Assembly: GCF_000429965.1 (NCBI RefSeq)
Contig: NZ_AUCW01000004.1
Span: forward strand, 291,484 to 355,483
DNA: 64,000 nucleotides
Source of the DNA: Desulfogranum mediterraneum DSM 13871
Lineage (GTDB): Bacteria > Desulfobacterota > Desulfobulbia > Desulfobulbales > Desulfobulbaceae
Direction: 5' to 3'
The translations under genes and the position numbers were made by a program. This document shows positions 8,600-18,005 of the stretch, piece by piece; within the stretch, counting starts at the first letter, position 1, and the number at the start of each line of letters is the position of its first letter. The notes under the pieces were generated by a model that saw only the letters and a list, made by a program, of their open reading frames with translations, had not been told where the DNA came from and did not search any database.

Positions 8600-11011
8600 T
8601 CAATCCCAGCCATCGATGCCCTCTGCGGCGCAGAGGGTCTGGGCAGCCAGCCTGCCCTGAAGATAGAGCGAAAGTGCGGCCACCGCCCGGTCGCAGACCG
8701 CAAATACCGGGATGTTGGCATCGATTAGGGACTGGCGCAGGGGCTGATAGAGATCGCCGCCGTCCACCACCGCGACCACCGGTTTTTCGGCCTGTCCACA
8801 GAGCTCGATCAGCCGATTCTTGATGCTGCCCGGCGCGTTCATATCATAGTGATTACTGTCCGGATTCTCGAGGGTACGCATGGCCGGGGAGAGCGGATCC
8901 AGGCTGATCACCAGGGCATCGACCCCTGGATCGGCCAGGAGGATAGCAGCGACCTCGGCATGGGCCTCGTCATCGGCAGCCGGGTTGATATCCAGGGGAT
9001 TGGTCAGGCTCACCAGTTTATCGAGTTTTTTGACCGCCAGCAGGGCCTGGATCGCCTCCCTGGAGTCGTTGCCGAACTCGGCCAGCTCCATCTGAAAATC
9101 GTCGGAGGTCAGGGAGTCGGCCATGCCCACCGCCTCGAAGCCGGCCCCGCTGACCGCGGCCAGCCGGTTGCCCTGGACCGTGCAGTCATGGAGCCGCTCG
9201 GCCAGAAAAAAGAGGTCCTGAAATTCAGAAAAATTGCGGGCAACCACGGCCCCGGCCTGACGGACACAGCTCTCGCAGACCATATAGTCACCGGCCAGGG
9301 AGGCGGTGTGGCCACTGGTGGCCTCCTTCCCCTCAGGGGTCCGACCGGCCTTGTAGAAGATCACCTCCTTACCGGCCAGTACCGCCGCATGCACGGCCTG
9401 ACAAAAAGCCAGTCCATCCATATCCTTGAAGCCTTCGGCATAGACTGCAATCACATCCACCTGGTCAGCATCCTTGAAGTAGTGGACCATATCGCCCAGG
9501 GTCAGATCGGTCTGGTTGCCCATGGAGATCATGTAGGCCGGATGGAGCTCTGGACACTGGTGGCTACGATGAAGCATAAAGGCCCCGCTCTGGCTGATCA
9601 GCACCGCCCGCTGCACCTGGAGGCGACTCTGCTGGGGCAGTTTTTCCCTGGGGATAAACCAGGTATCGTAACGGCCGGGCCGGGAGATCACCCCCATGCA
9701 GTTGGCCCCCAGAAAGACGGGGCCGCCGTCGCCGCTGGCGTGGGCGGCGGTGATCTTTTCGATCACCTGCTCGGCCCGCTCACGGCTGGCTGCGGTTTCC
9801 CCCAGGCCGCCGGCGATCAGCATCACCGCCCGGGCACAGTCGAGGGCGATGATCTGCTCCACCAGGGCCACCACCTGCTCGGCACCCACGGCCACGATCA
9901 GAAGATCAAGCCGCTCGGGCAGGGCTGCCAGCTCCGCCACACTGACCACCCCCTCGATCGGGGAGCTGCTGGGGCCGATGATCCGCATCTGCTCCGGGGA
10001 AAAGCCCTGGGCCAGGACGTTTTCCAGGATGATCCGACCAAAATTTCTCCGGCTGGAGCTCACCCCGACGATGCCTATGGAGCGGGGATGGAGGAGCTGT
10101 TCGATCTTGGCCAGGGGACGCCCGGGCACCTGGGGCCGGGGCAGGGAAAAGCGACAGAGCCCGTCCAGGGGCACCATCAGGTAATCTGTAAAGGCAAAGG
10201 GATTGATCTCCAACTCTTCCAGGATAAAGGGTGCCTCAGGATTGGTGGGCGAGTAGTAGTTGGCCATCTCGATGAAGGAGGCAAAACACTCGATCAGCTG
10301 TTCATCGCTGACGATCCGCCGTTGCCCCCTGGTCAGGCCGGCCAGTTTCTTGTAGGCGATGGTGGTCCGAAAGAGTTCGAAAAAGGAATCACCGTCATGC
10401 ATCACCGTGGAGGCCGCCACCACGGCCTGGCCCTTGCGGAAGCGCTGGGCATAGAGTTCGGTATCTGTCCCGCCGAGACCTGCGCTGAGGATCATCCCGA
10501 ACTCCCGGGTATGGCGGAGGCCGACGATCAACTCATTGCCAAAGGCGCTGGAGTCCGGCGGCATGAACTGGACCAGGAGCACCCCGCTCAGATCCCTGCG
10601 GATGGCCGCCTCCAGGGCCTCGCCCCTGAGGTGACGATAACTGGCCGGGGCCCAGTGGGGATAGCGCTCCAGCAGCTGGCTATACTGCTCAGGCACCTCA
10701 TAGAGCATCCGCCGCATCCCGGAGCGGATCCGGTCCGGCTGATTGGCCACGATCCGCACCCCCCCCACCTCGGTCTTGTGGGTGATGGTGGGTGAGACGA
10801 TCTTCAGTACCACCTGCTCACCGGGCAGCACCGTCAAGCCCGGATCAGCCGGTCTGGCACCACGGGGGACAAACAGGGACCGGGGAGGCGTCTCGGCACC
10901 GGAGAGGGCCAGCAGGTCATAGACCTCATACTCATAGAGAAAGGCCCTGCCCTCCCTGGCAGCGGTTGCCAGCAACTGGGAAATTCCGGTAAAATCAAGG
11001 TCCATGGACAT
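8600..11011 (-). CDS. ADP-forming acyl-CoA synthetase (acetate-CoA ligase family), permuted domain order, copy 2
   Basis: 803 residues, paralogous along its whole length to the gene that follows (shared QFMPPDS, FGNELIVGLR, LGGTDTELYA). ATP-grasp domain first, then the CoA-binding domain (HPRSIGIVGVSSSRR) and a ligase domain with LISQSGAFM and the catalytic SGHTASLAGDY. Both copies keep the phospho-histidine, so both should be active. The ATG at 11011 has GGAG six bases upstream. The two copies are separated by about 60 bases and probably come from one tandem duplication. Different acyl specificity is plausible but unproven. Confidence 0.85.
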   Translation of the reverse strand: MSMDLDFTGISQLLATAAREGRAFLYEYEVYDLLALSGAETPPRSLFVPRGARPADPGLTVLPGEQVVLKIVSPTITHKTEVGGVRIVANQPDRIRSGMRRMLYEVPEQYSQLLERYPHWAPASYRHLRGEALEAAIRRDLSGVLLVQFMPPDSSAFGNELIVGLRHTREFGMILSAGLGGTDTELYAQRFRKGQAVVAASTVMHDGDSFFELFRTTIAYKKLAGLTRGQRRIVSDEQLIECFASFIEMANYYSPTNPEAPFILEELEINPFAFTDYLMVPLDGLCRFSLPRPQVPGRPLAKIEQLLHPRSIGIVGVSSSRRNFGRIILENVLAQGFSPEQMRIIGPSSSPIEGVVSVAELAALPERLDLLIVAVGAEQVVALVEQIIALDCARAVMLIAGGLGETAASRERAEQVIEKITAAHASGDGGPVFLGANCMGVISRPGRYDTWFIPREKLPQQSRLQVQRAVLISQSGAFMLHRSHQCPELHPAYMISMGNQTDLTLGDMVHYFKDADQVDVIAVYAEGFKDMDGLAFCQAVHAAVLAGKEVIFYKAGRTPEGKEATSGHTASLAGDYMVCESCVRQAGAVVARNFSEFQDLFFLAERLHDCTVQGNRLAAVSGAGFEAVGMADSLTSDDFQMELAEFGNDSREAIQALLAVKKLDKLVSLTNPLDINPAADDEAHAEVAAILLADPGVDALVISLDPLSPAMRTLENPDSNHYDMNAPGSIKNRLIELCGQAEKPVVAVVDGGDLYQPLRQSLIDANIPVFAVCDRAVAALSLYLQGRLAAQTLCAAEGIDGWD

Positions 11012-11063
11012 GGCTCACTCCGCGGTTATACAGTTAGGAATAGGATTGGACAGATCACAGGGC

Positions 11064-11891
11064 CTAGGCGGGACAGCCGGCCAGGGCCTGGGCCGCGATC
11101 TGGAGATGCTCCTTCTCGGCCTGGGCGATCTGGAGCAAGAGCTGTTCCAACTCCTGGCCGACAAAACGCTGTGCCAGGGCGCGGTACATCTCGTAGGCAG
11201 AGCACTCGATGCCCAGGGCCAACTCCAGGGCAAGCCGACAGGGAGACTCCGGCTGCTCCTCAAAAGAGGCCAAGAGCGAGGCCAGCTCCACCCCCCCCTC
11301 GATGATATCACCCTCCAGCTCATCATAGCAGGCGGCAAAGGAGAGGGGCGACTCCTGGAGAGAGGCCAGCTGGTGATGGAGAAGCCGGGCATGACCCTGT
11401 TCTGCCTGGGCCAGGAGTTGCAGGGGCGCTTCCAGTTCTGGGGCCATGTCCCAGGAAAGCAGTTCCAGGTAGAAGCGTTCGGCGCCCCGTTCAAGCTCCA
11501 TGGCCTGGATCAGCAGCTGGGTTGCGCCGCCGCCAAGATCAAAGACCTTCAGATCAGGCATCCCGACCGGGGCGCGCCCCTCCCAGGCCAGCATCCCCCC
11601 CACCATGTTATAGATCATCGGCGCAGCCGGTTCCCGCAAAGCAGCGATCATCAGCGCTGCAGCCTGGGAACGTTTTCCGGAACGACAGCTAAAGATCAGG
11701 CTTCGGTCCCCAGGCAGTTCAGCGGCGCGCCGGCTTAACTCAGCCAGGGGAATCAGCAGGGCGCCGGGAATATGGCCCCTCCGATACTCGTCTTCCTGGC
11801 GCACATCCACCACCAGATAGTCGCGTTCGTGACCTTGCTGCTGCAGAACACGCAACTGCTCCACGGAGATGTCCTGATAGTCCTGACCCAT
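11064..11891 (-). CDS. Rhodanese domain fused to ferritin-like (rubrerythrin-type) domain
   Basis: 275 residues. The N-terminal rhodanese domain (about 1-115) includes DVRQEDEYRRGHIPGALLIPL and the active loop SCRSGKRS, with the catalytic Cys kept. After a short linker (MPDLKVFDLGGGATQLL) comes a four-helix domain with E-x-x-AERFY and later E..H pairs typical of ferritin-like di-iron proteins. The fusion suggests persulfide handling joined to iron or peroxide chemistry. The start at 11891 has GGAG four bases upstream. It lies 52 bases before the acyl-CoA synthetase pair on the same strand and may be in one operon with them. Confidence 0.8.
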   Translation of the reverse strand: MGQDYQDISVEQLRVLQQQGHERDYLVVDVRQEDEYRRGHIPGALLIPLAELSRRAAELPGDRSLIFSCRSGKRSQAAALMIAALREPAAPMIYNMVGGMLAWEGRAPVGMPDLKVFDLGGGATQLLIQAMELERGAERFYLELLSWDMAPELEAPLQLLAQAEQGHARLLHHQLASLQESPLSFAACYDELEGDIIEGGVELASLLASFEEQPESPCRLALELALGIECSAYEMYRALAQRFVGQELEQLLLQIAQAEKEHLQIAAQALAGCPA

Positions 11892-12138
11892 GATACGCTC
11901 CTCCCTGTTGACTGCCTTGCCCTGTGAAGTCCCGGAAAAGAAAAAAGGAGGCCGGGACACCCTTGCGAGCAAGCTATCCTCTCATTTCCGCCACCCTACC
12001 GTAAAACAGACTAGCCCAAAACCAAAAAAAAAGGGTAGAATCGATCCTGATGCTGTAAACGCTACCTGTTCGCGCCTTTATCCAGCTTAAAGGCTAGCCT
12101 TAACTCACCTCACCCCCCAATACCGCCCGGAGGTCCCC

Positions 12139-12978
12139 ATGAGTGTCCGCAATATCACCTCACTGACCCTGTTGCTCTCCTTTCTCCTGCTGACCCTGAC
12201 CAGTATCGTTCTCTACATCGTCCCTGAGGGCCGGGTGGCCTACTGGTCGGACTGGCGGATGATGGGTCTATCCAAATCCCAATGGGGAGATATCCACATC
12301 AACCTGGGTTTTCTCTTTCTGGCGGCTCTGCTCCTCCATCTCTACTATAACTGGAAACCGCTGATGGCCTATATGAAAAACAGGGCCAGGGAGCTCAAGA
12401 TCTTTACCCCGGATTTCACCATCGCCCTGCTGCTGACCGCGGCTTTTACCGTCGGTACCCTCCTCATGGTACCGCCCTTCAGCACCATCCTGGATTTCGG
12501 CAGCTCCTTTAAGGATGCGGCAGCAGATCGTTACGGCGAGCCACCCTATGGCCACGCCGAGCTCTCCTCCTTAAAGATGCTGGCCAAACGCACCGGTCTG
12601 GAACTGGAGACCATCAGGACCCAGTTGACCGCAGCCCAGATCCGCTTTACAGATGAGAGCCAGACCCTGCTGGCCATCGCCCAGGCCAACCAGCTCACCC
12701 CCAAGGCGCTCTTTGATATCATCAAACCAATGCCTGCCAAGGTGGAGACCGGAGCCAGCCAGCCCTTTCCAGAGCTGCCCTTCCCGGGACTGGGACGAAA
12801 GGTGCTCAAAGATCTCTGCCAGGAGTACGGCCTTGACCTGGAAAAGGTGAGCGCAGCCCTGGAAGCCAAGGGTGTGCAGGCTGATCCAGGCCAGACCCTC
12901 AAGGAGATTGGTGCTGCCAACGACACCGATCCCCACGCCCTCTTTGAGATCCTTCATGGGGTCGCAGTCACGCCCTGA
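12139..12978 (+). CDS. DUF4405-like membrane protein with a duplicated C-terminal repeat
   Basis: 279 residues. Three predicted membrane helices lie at about 8-28, 51-70 and 93-112, with the histidines of GDIHINLGFLF and LLLHLYYNW arranged as in DUF4405 (cytochrome b-like) proteins. The soluble part holds two copies of a ~56-residue unit, about 141-197 and 219-274, each reading L..L....GL.LE.I...L.A......QTL..I..AN...P.ALF.I. No function is known to me; heme or quinone contact is a guess from the His pattern. GGAGG sits before the ATG. It stands alone between divergent and convergent neighbours. Confidence 0.7.
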   Translation: MSVRNITSLTLLLSFLLLTLTSIVLYIVPEGRVAYWSDWRMMGLSKSQWGDIHINLGFLFLAALLLHLYYNWKPLMAYMKNRARELKIFTPDFTIALLLTAAFTVGTLLMVPPFSTILDFGSSFKDAAADRYGEPPYGHAELSSLKMLAKRTGLELETIRTQLTAAQIRFTDESQTLLAIAQANQLTPKALFDIIKPMPAKVETGASQPFPELPFPGLGRKVLKDLCQEYGLDLEKVSAALEAKGVQADPGQTLKEIGAANDTDPHALFEILHGVAVTP

Positions 12979-13064
12979 GTCTCAGCTGCCCGAGCTTCTG
13001 TAACCACCCCATGCCCTGGTTACAGGAGCGAGGAGCGGCCCGCACCGCTGATCAGATCCCGGCC

Positions 13065-14096
13065 CTAGCGACCACTGCCTCGCCAGGCCACCCTGCCGCG
13101 AGGATATTCAAAGCTCAGCCGATCCCGACTGATCCCCACCCGCAGTCCCCTGCTGAGATGCAGTTCCGAGCCGTTTCTTCCCCCTGCCGCTGCCCGGACC
13201 AGGGCCATGATCTGCTCATACTGGGCAGCAGAACCCATTTCCCAGAGCAGGGACTCGAGAAAGCGTCGCTGCAGGGCCGGATGGTGTCCGGCCAGGCAGG
13301 ACCGATCAAGCTGCACCGGAAAGATAAGCCGTCCCCAGGAGTCCCGTTGCGAGACAAGGACCTCGGCCTGGAGCTGTTCCACCACCCCGGCCAGATAATG
13401 TTCATCTTCGCTGAGGTTGGCCGCCGTCTTCAGGAGGGCCTTACGGATACCCTGGTCATACTCCTGCTCCAACAGGGGCAGGAGTTGATGACGAATACGG
13501 TTGCGCAGGTAGGCCGGATCCCGATTACTGGAGTCCTGGCAAAAGACAATCTGCCGCTCTTCAAGATAGGCGTATATTTGATGCTTAAAGACGCTGAGCA
13601 GGGGCCGAATAATCCCCCTGCTGGAGACCTGCATCCCTGAGAGGGCCTTACGACTGCTGCCGCGAAGCAGACGCAGCAAGAGCTCCTCGACCTGATCATC
13701 GGCCGTATGGGCCACGGCAAGGGCGGCTGCATCGTATTTTTCCTGGATCCGGGCCAGGGCCTGGTAGCGGAGTTCCCTGGCCGCCTGCTCCACAGACCAC
13801 TTCCTGGCCACCGCCTCGGTTGCGGTGGCCACCCGGACCACCTCCCAGGGCAGGCCCAATCGGCCAGCGCACTCCCTGACCAGCTGCTCTTCCGCCGGAA
13901 CCTCTGCCGGACGCAGACCATGGTCTACATAGACGGCAACCAGCTCCACGGCCAATGGGGTGGCAAGGCGGGCAAGGATATGAAGCAGGGCCGTGGAATC
14001 GGGTCCTCCGGAGACAGCGACCACCAGGCGGCTGTTCGGCTGGAGCAGGGACTCGGAGCTCAGGGTCTGATAGACGGTGCGTTCTAGGGGTTGCAT
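13065..14096 (-). CDS. tilS: tRNA(Ile)-lysidine synthetase
   Basis: 343 residues. The PP-loop SGGPDS lies near residues 29-34 and is followed by VDHGLRP and HTADDQVEELLLRLLRGS, the signature of TilS. The enzyme attaches lysine to C34 of the AUA-decoding tRNA-Ile using ATP. The start at 14096 (MQPLERTVYQ) was chosen over an upstream frame extension to 14210 that has no family similarity. The C-terminal region is shorter than in E. coli TilS, which is normal for the short class. Confidence 0.9.
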   Translation of the reverse strand: MQPLERTVYQTLSSESLLQPNSRLVVAVSGGPDSTALLHILARLATPLAVELVAVYVDHGLRPAEVPAEEQLVRECAGRLGLPWEVVRVATATEAVARKWSVEQAARELRYQALARIQEKYDAAALAVAHTADDQVEELLLRLLRGSSRKALSGMQVSSRGIIRPLLSVFKHQIYAYLEERQIVFCQDSSNRDPAYLRNRIRHQLLPLLEQEYDQGIRKALLKTAANLSEDEHYLAGVVEQLQAEVLVSQRDSWGRLIFPVQLDRSCLAGHHPALQRRFLESLLWEMGSAAQYEQIMALVRAAAGGRNGSELHLSRGLRVGISRDRLSFEYPRGRVAWRGSGR

Positions 14097-14311
14097 GGGA
14101 AGGTACCGGGAGGGAAAGAGACGGCAGATGAAAAAAGAGCGGCGCTCTTTGCCGGCATGGAGCAGCATCTGGCCGCGGTGGTGTTCAAGCCCCCATGGGC
14201 TCATCCTCACTGCCGCAGGAGGAGAGCGCTCAGCTGAGGCGGTGGCTGGAACGCACTGAAGGGAGCAGCCTGGCTGTCAGGCTGCAGGCCATGCCGAGTC
14301 GAGGGTTGAGC

Positions 14312-14542
14312 TCAGTCTTCTCCGGATCCGCCCGAACGGTTGGGAAGTTTAAAAAAGCTCAGCCCAAAGAAGATCGCCCAGAGGAGCAGTACTCCACCGG
14401 CAAGGCCGTCCAAAGCGCGTTCCATGGGTGAGGCCACTCCGGCCTCCACCCGAATATTCATCACCAGCCAGATCAGCAGCAGCACGCCGGTCACTATCGG
14501 CCGCAGCCAGGAGATTCTTTTCTTTCTGTTAAGCCTTGTCAT
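14312..14542 (-). CDS. Small two-helix membrane protein, unknown
   Basis: 76 residues: a basic N-terminus (MTRLNRKKRISWLRP), two hydrophobic segments (about 15-28 and 47-65) and a short polar tail. It lies 215 bases upstream of tilS on the same strand. No domain was recognised. The topology and clean reading frame favour a real gene over a chance frame, but the start is uncertain. Confidence 0.5.
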   Translation of the reverse strand: MTRLNRKKRISWLRPIVTGVLLLIWLVMNIRVEAGVASPMERALDGLAGGVLLLWAIFFGLSFFKLPNRSGGSGED

Positions 14543-14550
14543 AAGGGTAC

Positions 14551-14679
14551 CTTGAAAAATGAGATTTTGGGATCAAGGTTAAGGCGCGCGCTAAATTTTT
14601 CCGCAGGCATATATTTGATATTCCGAGGATAAAATTTTAAGCGCAACGCCAAGATTGGAAGAAAAGGCAATTTTTCAAG
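14551..14679 (+). repeat. Dispersed repeat family R, copy 2 (reference copy)
   Basis: The best defined copy. Its ends CTTGAAAAAT (14551-14560) and ATTTTTCAAG (14670-14679) form a perfect 10-bp terminal inverted repeat. The interior shares GAAAAATGAGATTTT, GATATTCCGAGGATA and GATTGGAAGAAAA with copy 3 at the same spacing. A small hairpin sits around TATTCCGAGGATA. No open frame. It lies between the small membrane gene and pntB. Confidence 0.65.
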
Positions 14680-14886
14680 AAGGCCCATAACTCTTCACGT
14701 CTTCTGATCATGATTGCAGGCCGCCTTGCAGCCTTGCCCTTTCGCCCAGGCTCCGGGAGAGAGGGAGACTGGACCTGAACCCCGCTGCCGCTGGCTCCTT
14801 GCCCGAAAGGCCTGAAGAGCGGCACGAGCAGAGCCTGGCGCCAGGAACTCCCTGTTCAGGCATGCCTGGGATCTCGGCCAGGTCGG

Positions 14887-14917
14887 GCCGGCCGGCTGCC
14901 TTGGGCTGCCGGCCGGC
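14887..14917 (-). terminator. GC-rich stem-loop 3' of pntB
   Basis: GCCGGCCGGC occurs twice, 11 bases apart, and being self-complementary gives a 10-bp stem. It lies about 25 bases after the pntB stop on the minus strand. No T-tract; probably an mRNA 3' structure. Confidence 0.45.
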
Positions 14918-14942
14918 TGGTGGGGGCCGATAGAGTGGGCTC

Positions 14943-16334
14943 TTAATCCGAGCCCTTGAACTCCGCCACCAGGGCCTGGATGGAGGCCTTGGCATCGCCA
15001 AAGTACATTCTGGAGTTTTCGCCAAAGAAGAGCGCGTTCTGAATGCCGGCAAAGCCGGGATTCATGGAGCGCTTCAGGACGATCACGGTCCTGGCCCGAT
15101 GGGTCTCGATGATGGGCATCCCGTAGATCGGGCTGTTCTCATCATCCAGGGCCGCAGGGTTGACCACATCGTTGGCCCCGATGACCACACAGACGTCGAT
15201 GGTATCCATCCTGGGATTGATATCATCCATCTCCACCAGCTGGTCATAGGGCACGTTGGCCTCGGCCAGGAGCACGTTCATGTGCCCCGGCATCCGGCCG
15301 GCTACCGGATGGATGGCGTAGGAGACCTCGGTATCGTTGGCCTCCAGCAGGTCGCCCAGTTCGCGGACCACGTGCTGGGCCTGGGCCACGGCCAGGCCGT
15401 AGCCGGGAACAAAGGCCACGGAATCTGCAGCCTCCAGGATATAGTAGACATCCTCGGCAGTGGCCGGCCTGATCTCACCCTGGGGTCCGTCTCCGCCGGT
15501 AGCAGCGGCGGTGGTGGTGCCGAAGCCGGAGAAGAGCACGTTGGCCAGGGAGCGGTTCATGGCCTTGCACATGATCTTGGTCAGGATGATCCCGCTGGCC
15601 CCGACCAGGGCCCCGGCAACGATCAGGATGTTGTTGGAGATCACAAAACCGGCGGCACAGGCGGCCAGTCCGGAGTAGCTGTTGAGCAGGGAGATCACCA
15701 CCGGCATGTCCGCACCACCGATGGGAATGGTGGAGGTGACGCCAAAGCCCAGGGCAACCAGGACGATGACCACAAAGAAGAGGTAGCCAACCCAGGAGGC
15801 CGGGGTCAGGCTGAAAATCAGCGCAGCGGCCAGGGCAGCCACCAGGATGGCACCGTTGATCAGGTGCTGGCCCTTGAAGATCACGGCCTGCTGGGAGATC
15901 TTACCGCTCAATTTACCAAAGGCCACCATGGAACCGGTAAAGGTCATCCCACCGATAAAGGCCGAGAGAAAGGCCACGGCAGCCAGAAAGACGGACATCT
16001 CCGGATGCTGATGAAACTCACCCCAGGCCAGGAGCAGGCTGGAGATACCGCCGAAACCGTTGAACAGGGCCACCATCTCCGGCATGGAGGTCATCTCCAC
16101 CTTATAGGCGGCAAACAGGCCGATCCCGCCACCGATGCACATCCCGATGATGATCCACCTGTAATCCAGGCCGTGGGAGAGCAGGGTAACCACGATGGCC
16201 AGGAGCATGCCCAGGGCCGAGAGCAGGTTCCCCTTTCTGGCCGTTGCCGGAGAGCTGAGCATCTTCAGGCCAAAGATGAACAGCGCGGCTGAGCCTACAT
16301 ATGCAAAGTTAATCCCAAGTACACCCAGGTTCAT
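14943..16334 (-). CDS. pntB: NAD(P) transhydrogenase subunit beta
   Basis: 463 residues. The N-terminal half has about eight to nine membrane helices. The C-terminal domain III (from about residue 285) binds NADP(H): VPGYGLAVAQAQH, HPVAGRMPGHMNVLLAEANVPYD and GANDVVNPAA are diagnostic. Together with PntAA and PntAB it couples hydride transfer between NADH and NADP+ to proton movement across the inner membrane, supplying NADPH. Its ATG overlaps the pntAB stop by four bases (ATGA), so translation is coupled. Confidence 0.95.
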   Translation of the reverse strand: MNLGVLGINFAYVGSAALFIFGLKMLSSPATARKGNLLSALGMLLAIVVTLLSHGLDYRWIIIGMCIGGGIGLFAAYKVEMTSMPEMVALFNGFGGISSLLLAWGEFHQHPEMSVFLAAVAFLSAFIGGMTFTGSMVAFGKLSGKISQQAVIFKGQHLINGAILVAALAAALIFSLTPASWVGYLFFVVIVLVALGFGVTSTIPIGGADMPVVISLLNSYSGLAACAAGFVISNNILIVAGALVGASGIILTKIMCKAMNRSLANVLFSGFGTTTAAATGGDGPQGEIRPATAEDVYYILEAADSVAFVPGYGLAVAQAQHVVRELGDLLEANDTEVSYAIHPVAGRMPGHMNVLLAEANVPYDQLVEMDDINPRMDTIDVCVVIGANDVVNPAALDDENSPIYGMPIIETHRARTVIVLKRSMNPGFAGIQNALFFGENSRMYFGDAKASIQALVAEFKGSD

Positions 16335-16624
16335 TTATTCTCTCCCTGATCTTTTTTCTTGAACATTTCCAGCATCCTGTTGGTGACGGCATAGCCGCCT
16401 ACCACGTTGATGGTGGCAAAAACCACGGCCAGGGTACCGAGAAAGGCGGCAAAGCCCAGGCTATCGGTCTTCACAGAGGCCAGGGCACCGATCAGGGTAA
16501 TCCCTGAGATGGCATTGGACCCGGACATCAGCGGGGTATGGAGGGTCGAGGGCACCTTGGAAATGAGCTCAAAGCCAAGGAAAATAGCCAGGACAAAGAC
16601 AAAGGTTAAAAATACGGCTTCCAT
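16331..16624 (-). CDS. pntAB: NAD(P) transhydrogenase subunit alpha, membrane part
   Basis: 97 residues with about three membrane helices and the motif VPSTLHTPLMSGSNAISGIT, characteristic of domain II of the alpha subunit. The ATG at 16624 is preceded by GTGAGGATTGGA and lies 9 bases after the pntAA stop; an upstream GTG at 16636 is a less likely start. The separate gene shows this is the three-subunit form rather than the two-subunit enterobacterial form. Confidence 0.92.
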   Translation of the reverse strand: MEAVFLTFVFVLAIFLGFELISKVPSTLHTPLMSGSNAISGITLIGALASVKTDSLGFAAFLGTLAVVFATINVVGGYAVTNRMLEMFKKKDQGENK

Positions 16625-16632
16625 TCCAATCC

Positions 16633-17769
16633 TCACTTATTCATAATAGATTTGTACATCTCACTGAAGAGCGCCTCGCTGTGGGTGATCAGGGCCCCCT
16701 GGATGATCTCATCCTCCAGGTTGAGGACAAACTCGCCCTGCTCCTTGTCCCAGAAATGTTCGATAAAGTTGCCCAGGTTTGCGGAATACATCTGGCTGGC
16801 GGTCAGGGCCACCATCCCGGGGAGATTGCCCAGACCGACGATCTTGACCCCGTTTTTCTCCACCACCTGATCCAACTCCGAGCCCTCGACATTGCCGCCG
16901 GTCTCCACGGCCATATCAACAATCACCGAACCGGGCTGCATCTGCTCGATGATGGTTTGGTCAATGATCCTGGGGGCTGGGCGACCAAAGAGCTGGGCCG
17001 TGGTGATGACGATATCCGCCTGGCTGCAGGCCTTGGCCATCCCCTGTTTCTGAAGCTCCAGCTGCTCGGGAGTCAGCTGGACGGCATAGCCGTCCTTGGT
17101 CTGGCCGGTCTCGCCCAGATCCACCTTGACAAACTTGGCACCCAGGGATTTGACCTGCTCCTCGACCACCTCCCTGGTGTCAAAGGCTTCCACCCTTGCT
17201 CCCAGGCGACGGGCCGTGGCAATGGCCTGGAGGCCGGCGACCCCGACCCCGATGATAAAGACCTTGGCCGGCTTGATGGTTCCGGAAGGGGTGGTCATCA
17301 TGGGCAGGATCTTATCCAACTGCCGGGCCCCCAGGATCACGGCAACATAGCCCCCCAGGTTGGCCTGGGAACTGAGCACGTCCATCTTCTGGGCAATGGT
17401 GGTTCGGGGAATCATCTCCAGGCTGACCCCGCTGACCTTGGCCGTGACCATGGCTTCAACCAGCTCTTCCTCGTTAAAGGGGTCGAGATAGCTGACATGG
17501 ATGGCCCCCTCCTTCATCAGGGCGACCTCTTCAAGGGGGGGCTTGCGCAGGCGCAGGATAATGTCACCACCCTTGAGCAGCTCTTCCCGCCCGGAACCAA
17601 TGCTTGCCCCAACTTCAGCGTAGGCTGCATCGCTATAGGCACAGGATTCGCCCAGGCCCTGCTCGATCACCACTTCGGCTCCGAGTTTGACCAGTTTCCC
17701 TGCAGTGGCGGGGATCAAGGGCACTCTGGTTTCGCCTGGACGGGTTTCTTTCATCACCGCTATTTTCAT
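16633..17769 (-). CDS. pntAA: NAD(P) transhydrogenase subunit alpha, NAD-binding part
   Basis: 378 residues. It starts MKIAVMKETRPGETRVPLIP as in alanine dehydrogenase/PntA proteins. KVFIIGVGVAGLQAIATARRLGARV is the Rossmann NAD-binding loop near residue 165, and RQLDKILPMM and PAKVFIIG are family marks. It binds NAD(H) on the cytoplasmic face. The start at 17769 fits the family N-terminus; the upstream frame extension has none. First gene of pntAA-pntAB-pntB. Confidence 0.95.
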   Translation of the reverse strand: MKIAVMKETRPGETRVPLIPATAGKLVKLGAEVVIEQGLGESCAYSDAAYAEVGASIGSGREELLKGGDIILRLRKPPLEEVALMKEGAIHVSYLDPFNEEELVEAMVTAKVSGVSLEMIPRTTIAQKMDVLSSQANLGGYVAVILGARQLDKILPMMTTPSGTIKPAKVFIIGVGVAGLQAIATARRLGARVEAFDTREVVEEQVKSLGAKFVKVDLGETGQTKDGYAVQLTPEQLELQKQGMAKACSQADIVITTAQLFGRPAPRIIDQTIIEQMQPGSVIVDMAVETGGNVEGSELDQVVEKNGVKIVGLGNLPGMVALTASQMYSANLGNFIEHFWDKEQGEFVLNLEDEIIQGALITHSEALFSEMYKSIMNK

Positions 17770-18005
17770 AAAATTGGACTCCTTGCTCTGGAACGAAGAT
17801 TGTAGCGATATGGGATGAGGAGCTGAAGTCTTGATGATGAGCGCAGCTGCACGCCTCCTGTAGTCGCAGGTGACCGATGGAGATACCACCTACCAAGGCT
17901 CAGGCTGATGCGGCAACGCTCAAACAAGGCGGAACACAACCTCACCGCAGCTTACCTCAAATGGATTAAAAAACTTTTAAACCTAGCGGTTTGCAAAGGG
18001 AACTG

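Noticed and set aside
8849..10795. 648-codon open frame antisense to acyl-CoA synthetase copy 2
   Set aside because: Shadow of a real gene in GC-rich DNA; its translation is rich in Gly, His, Asp and Gln without family motifs.
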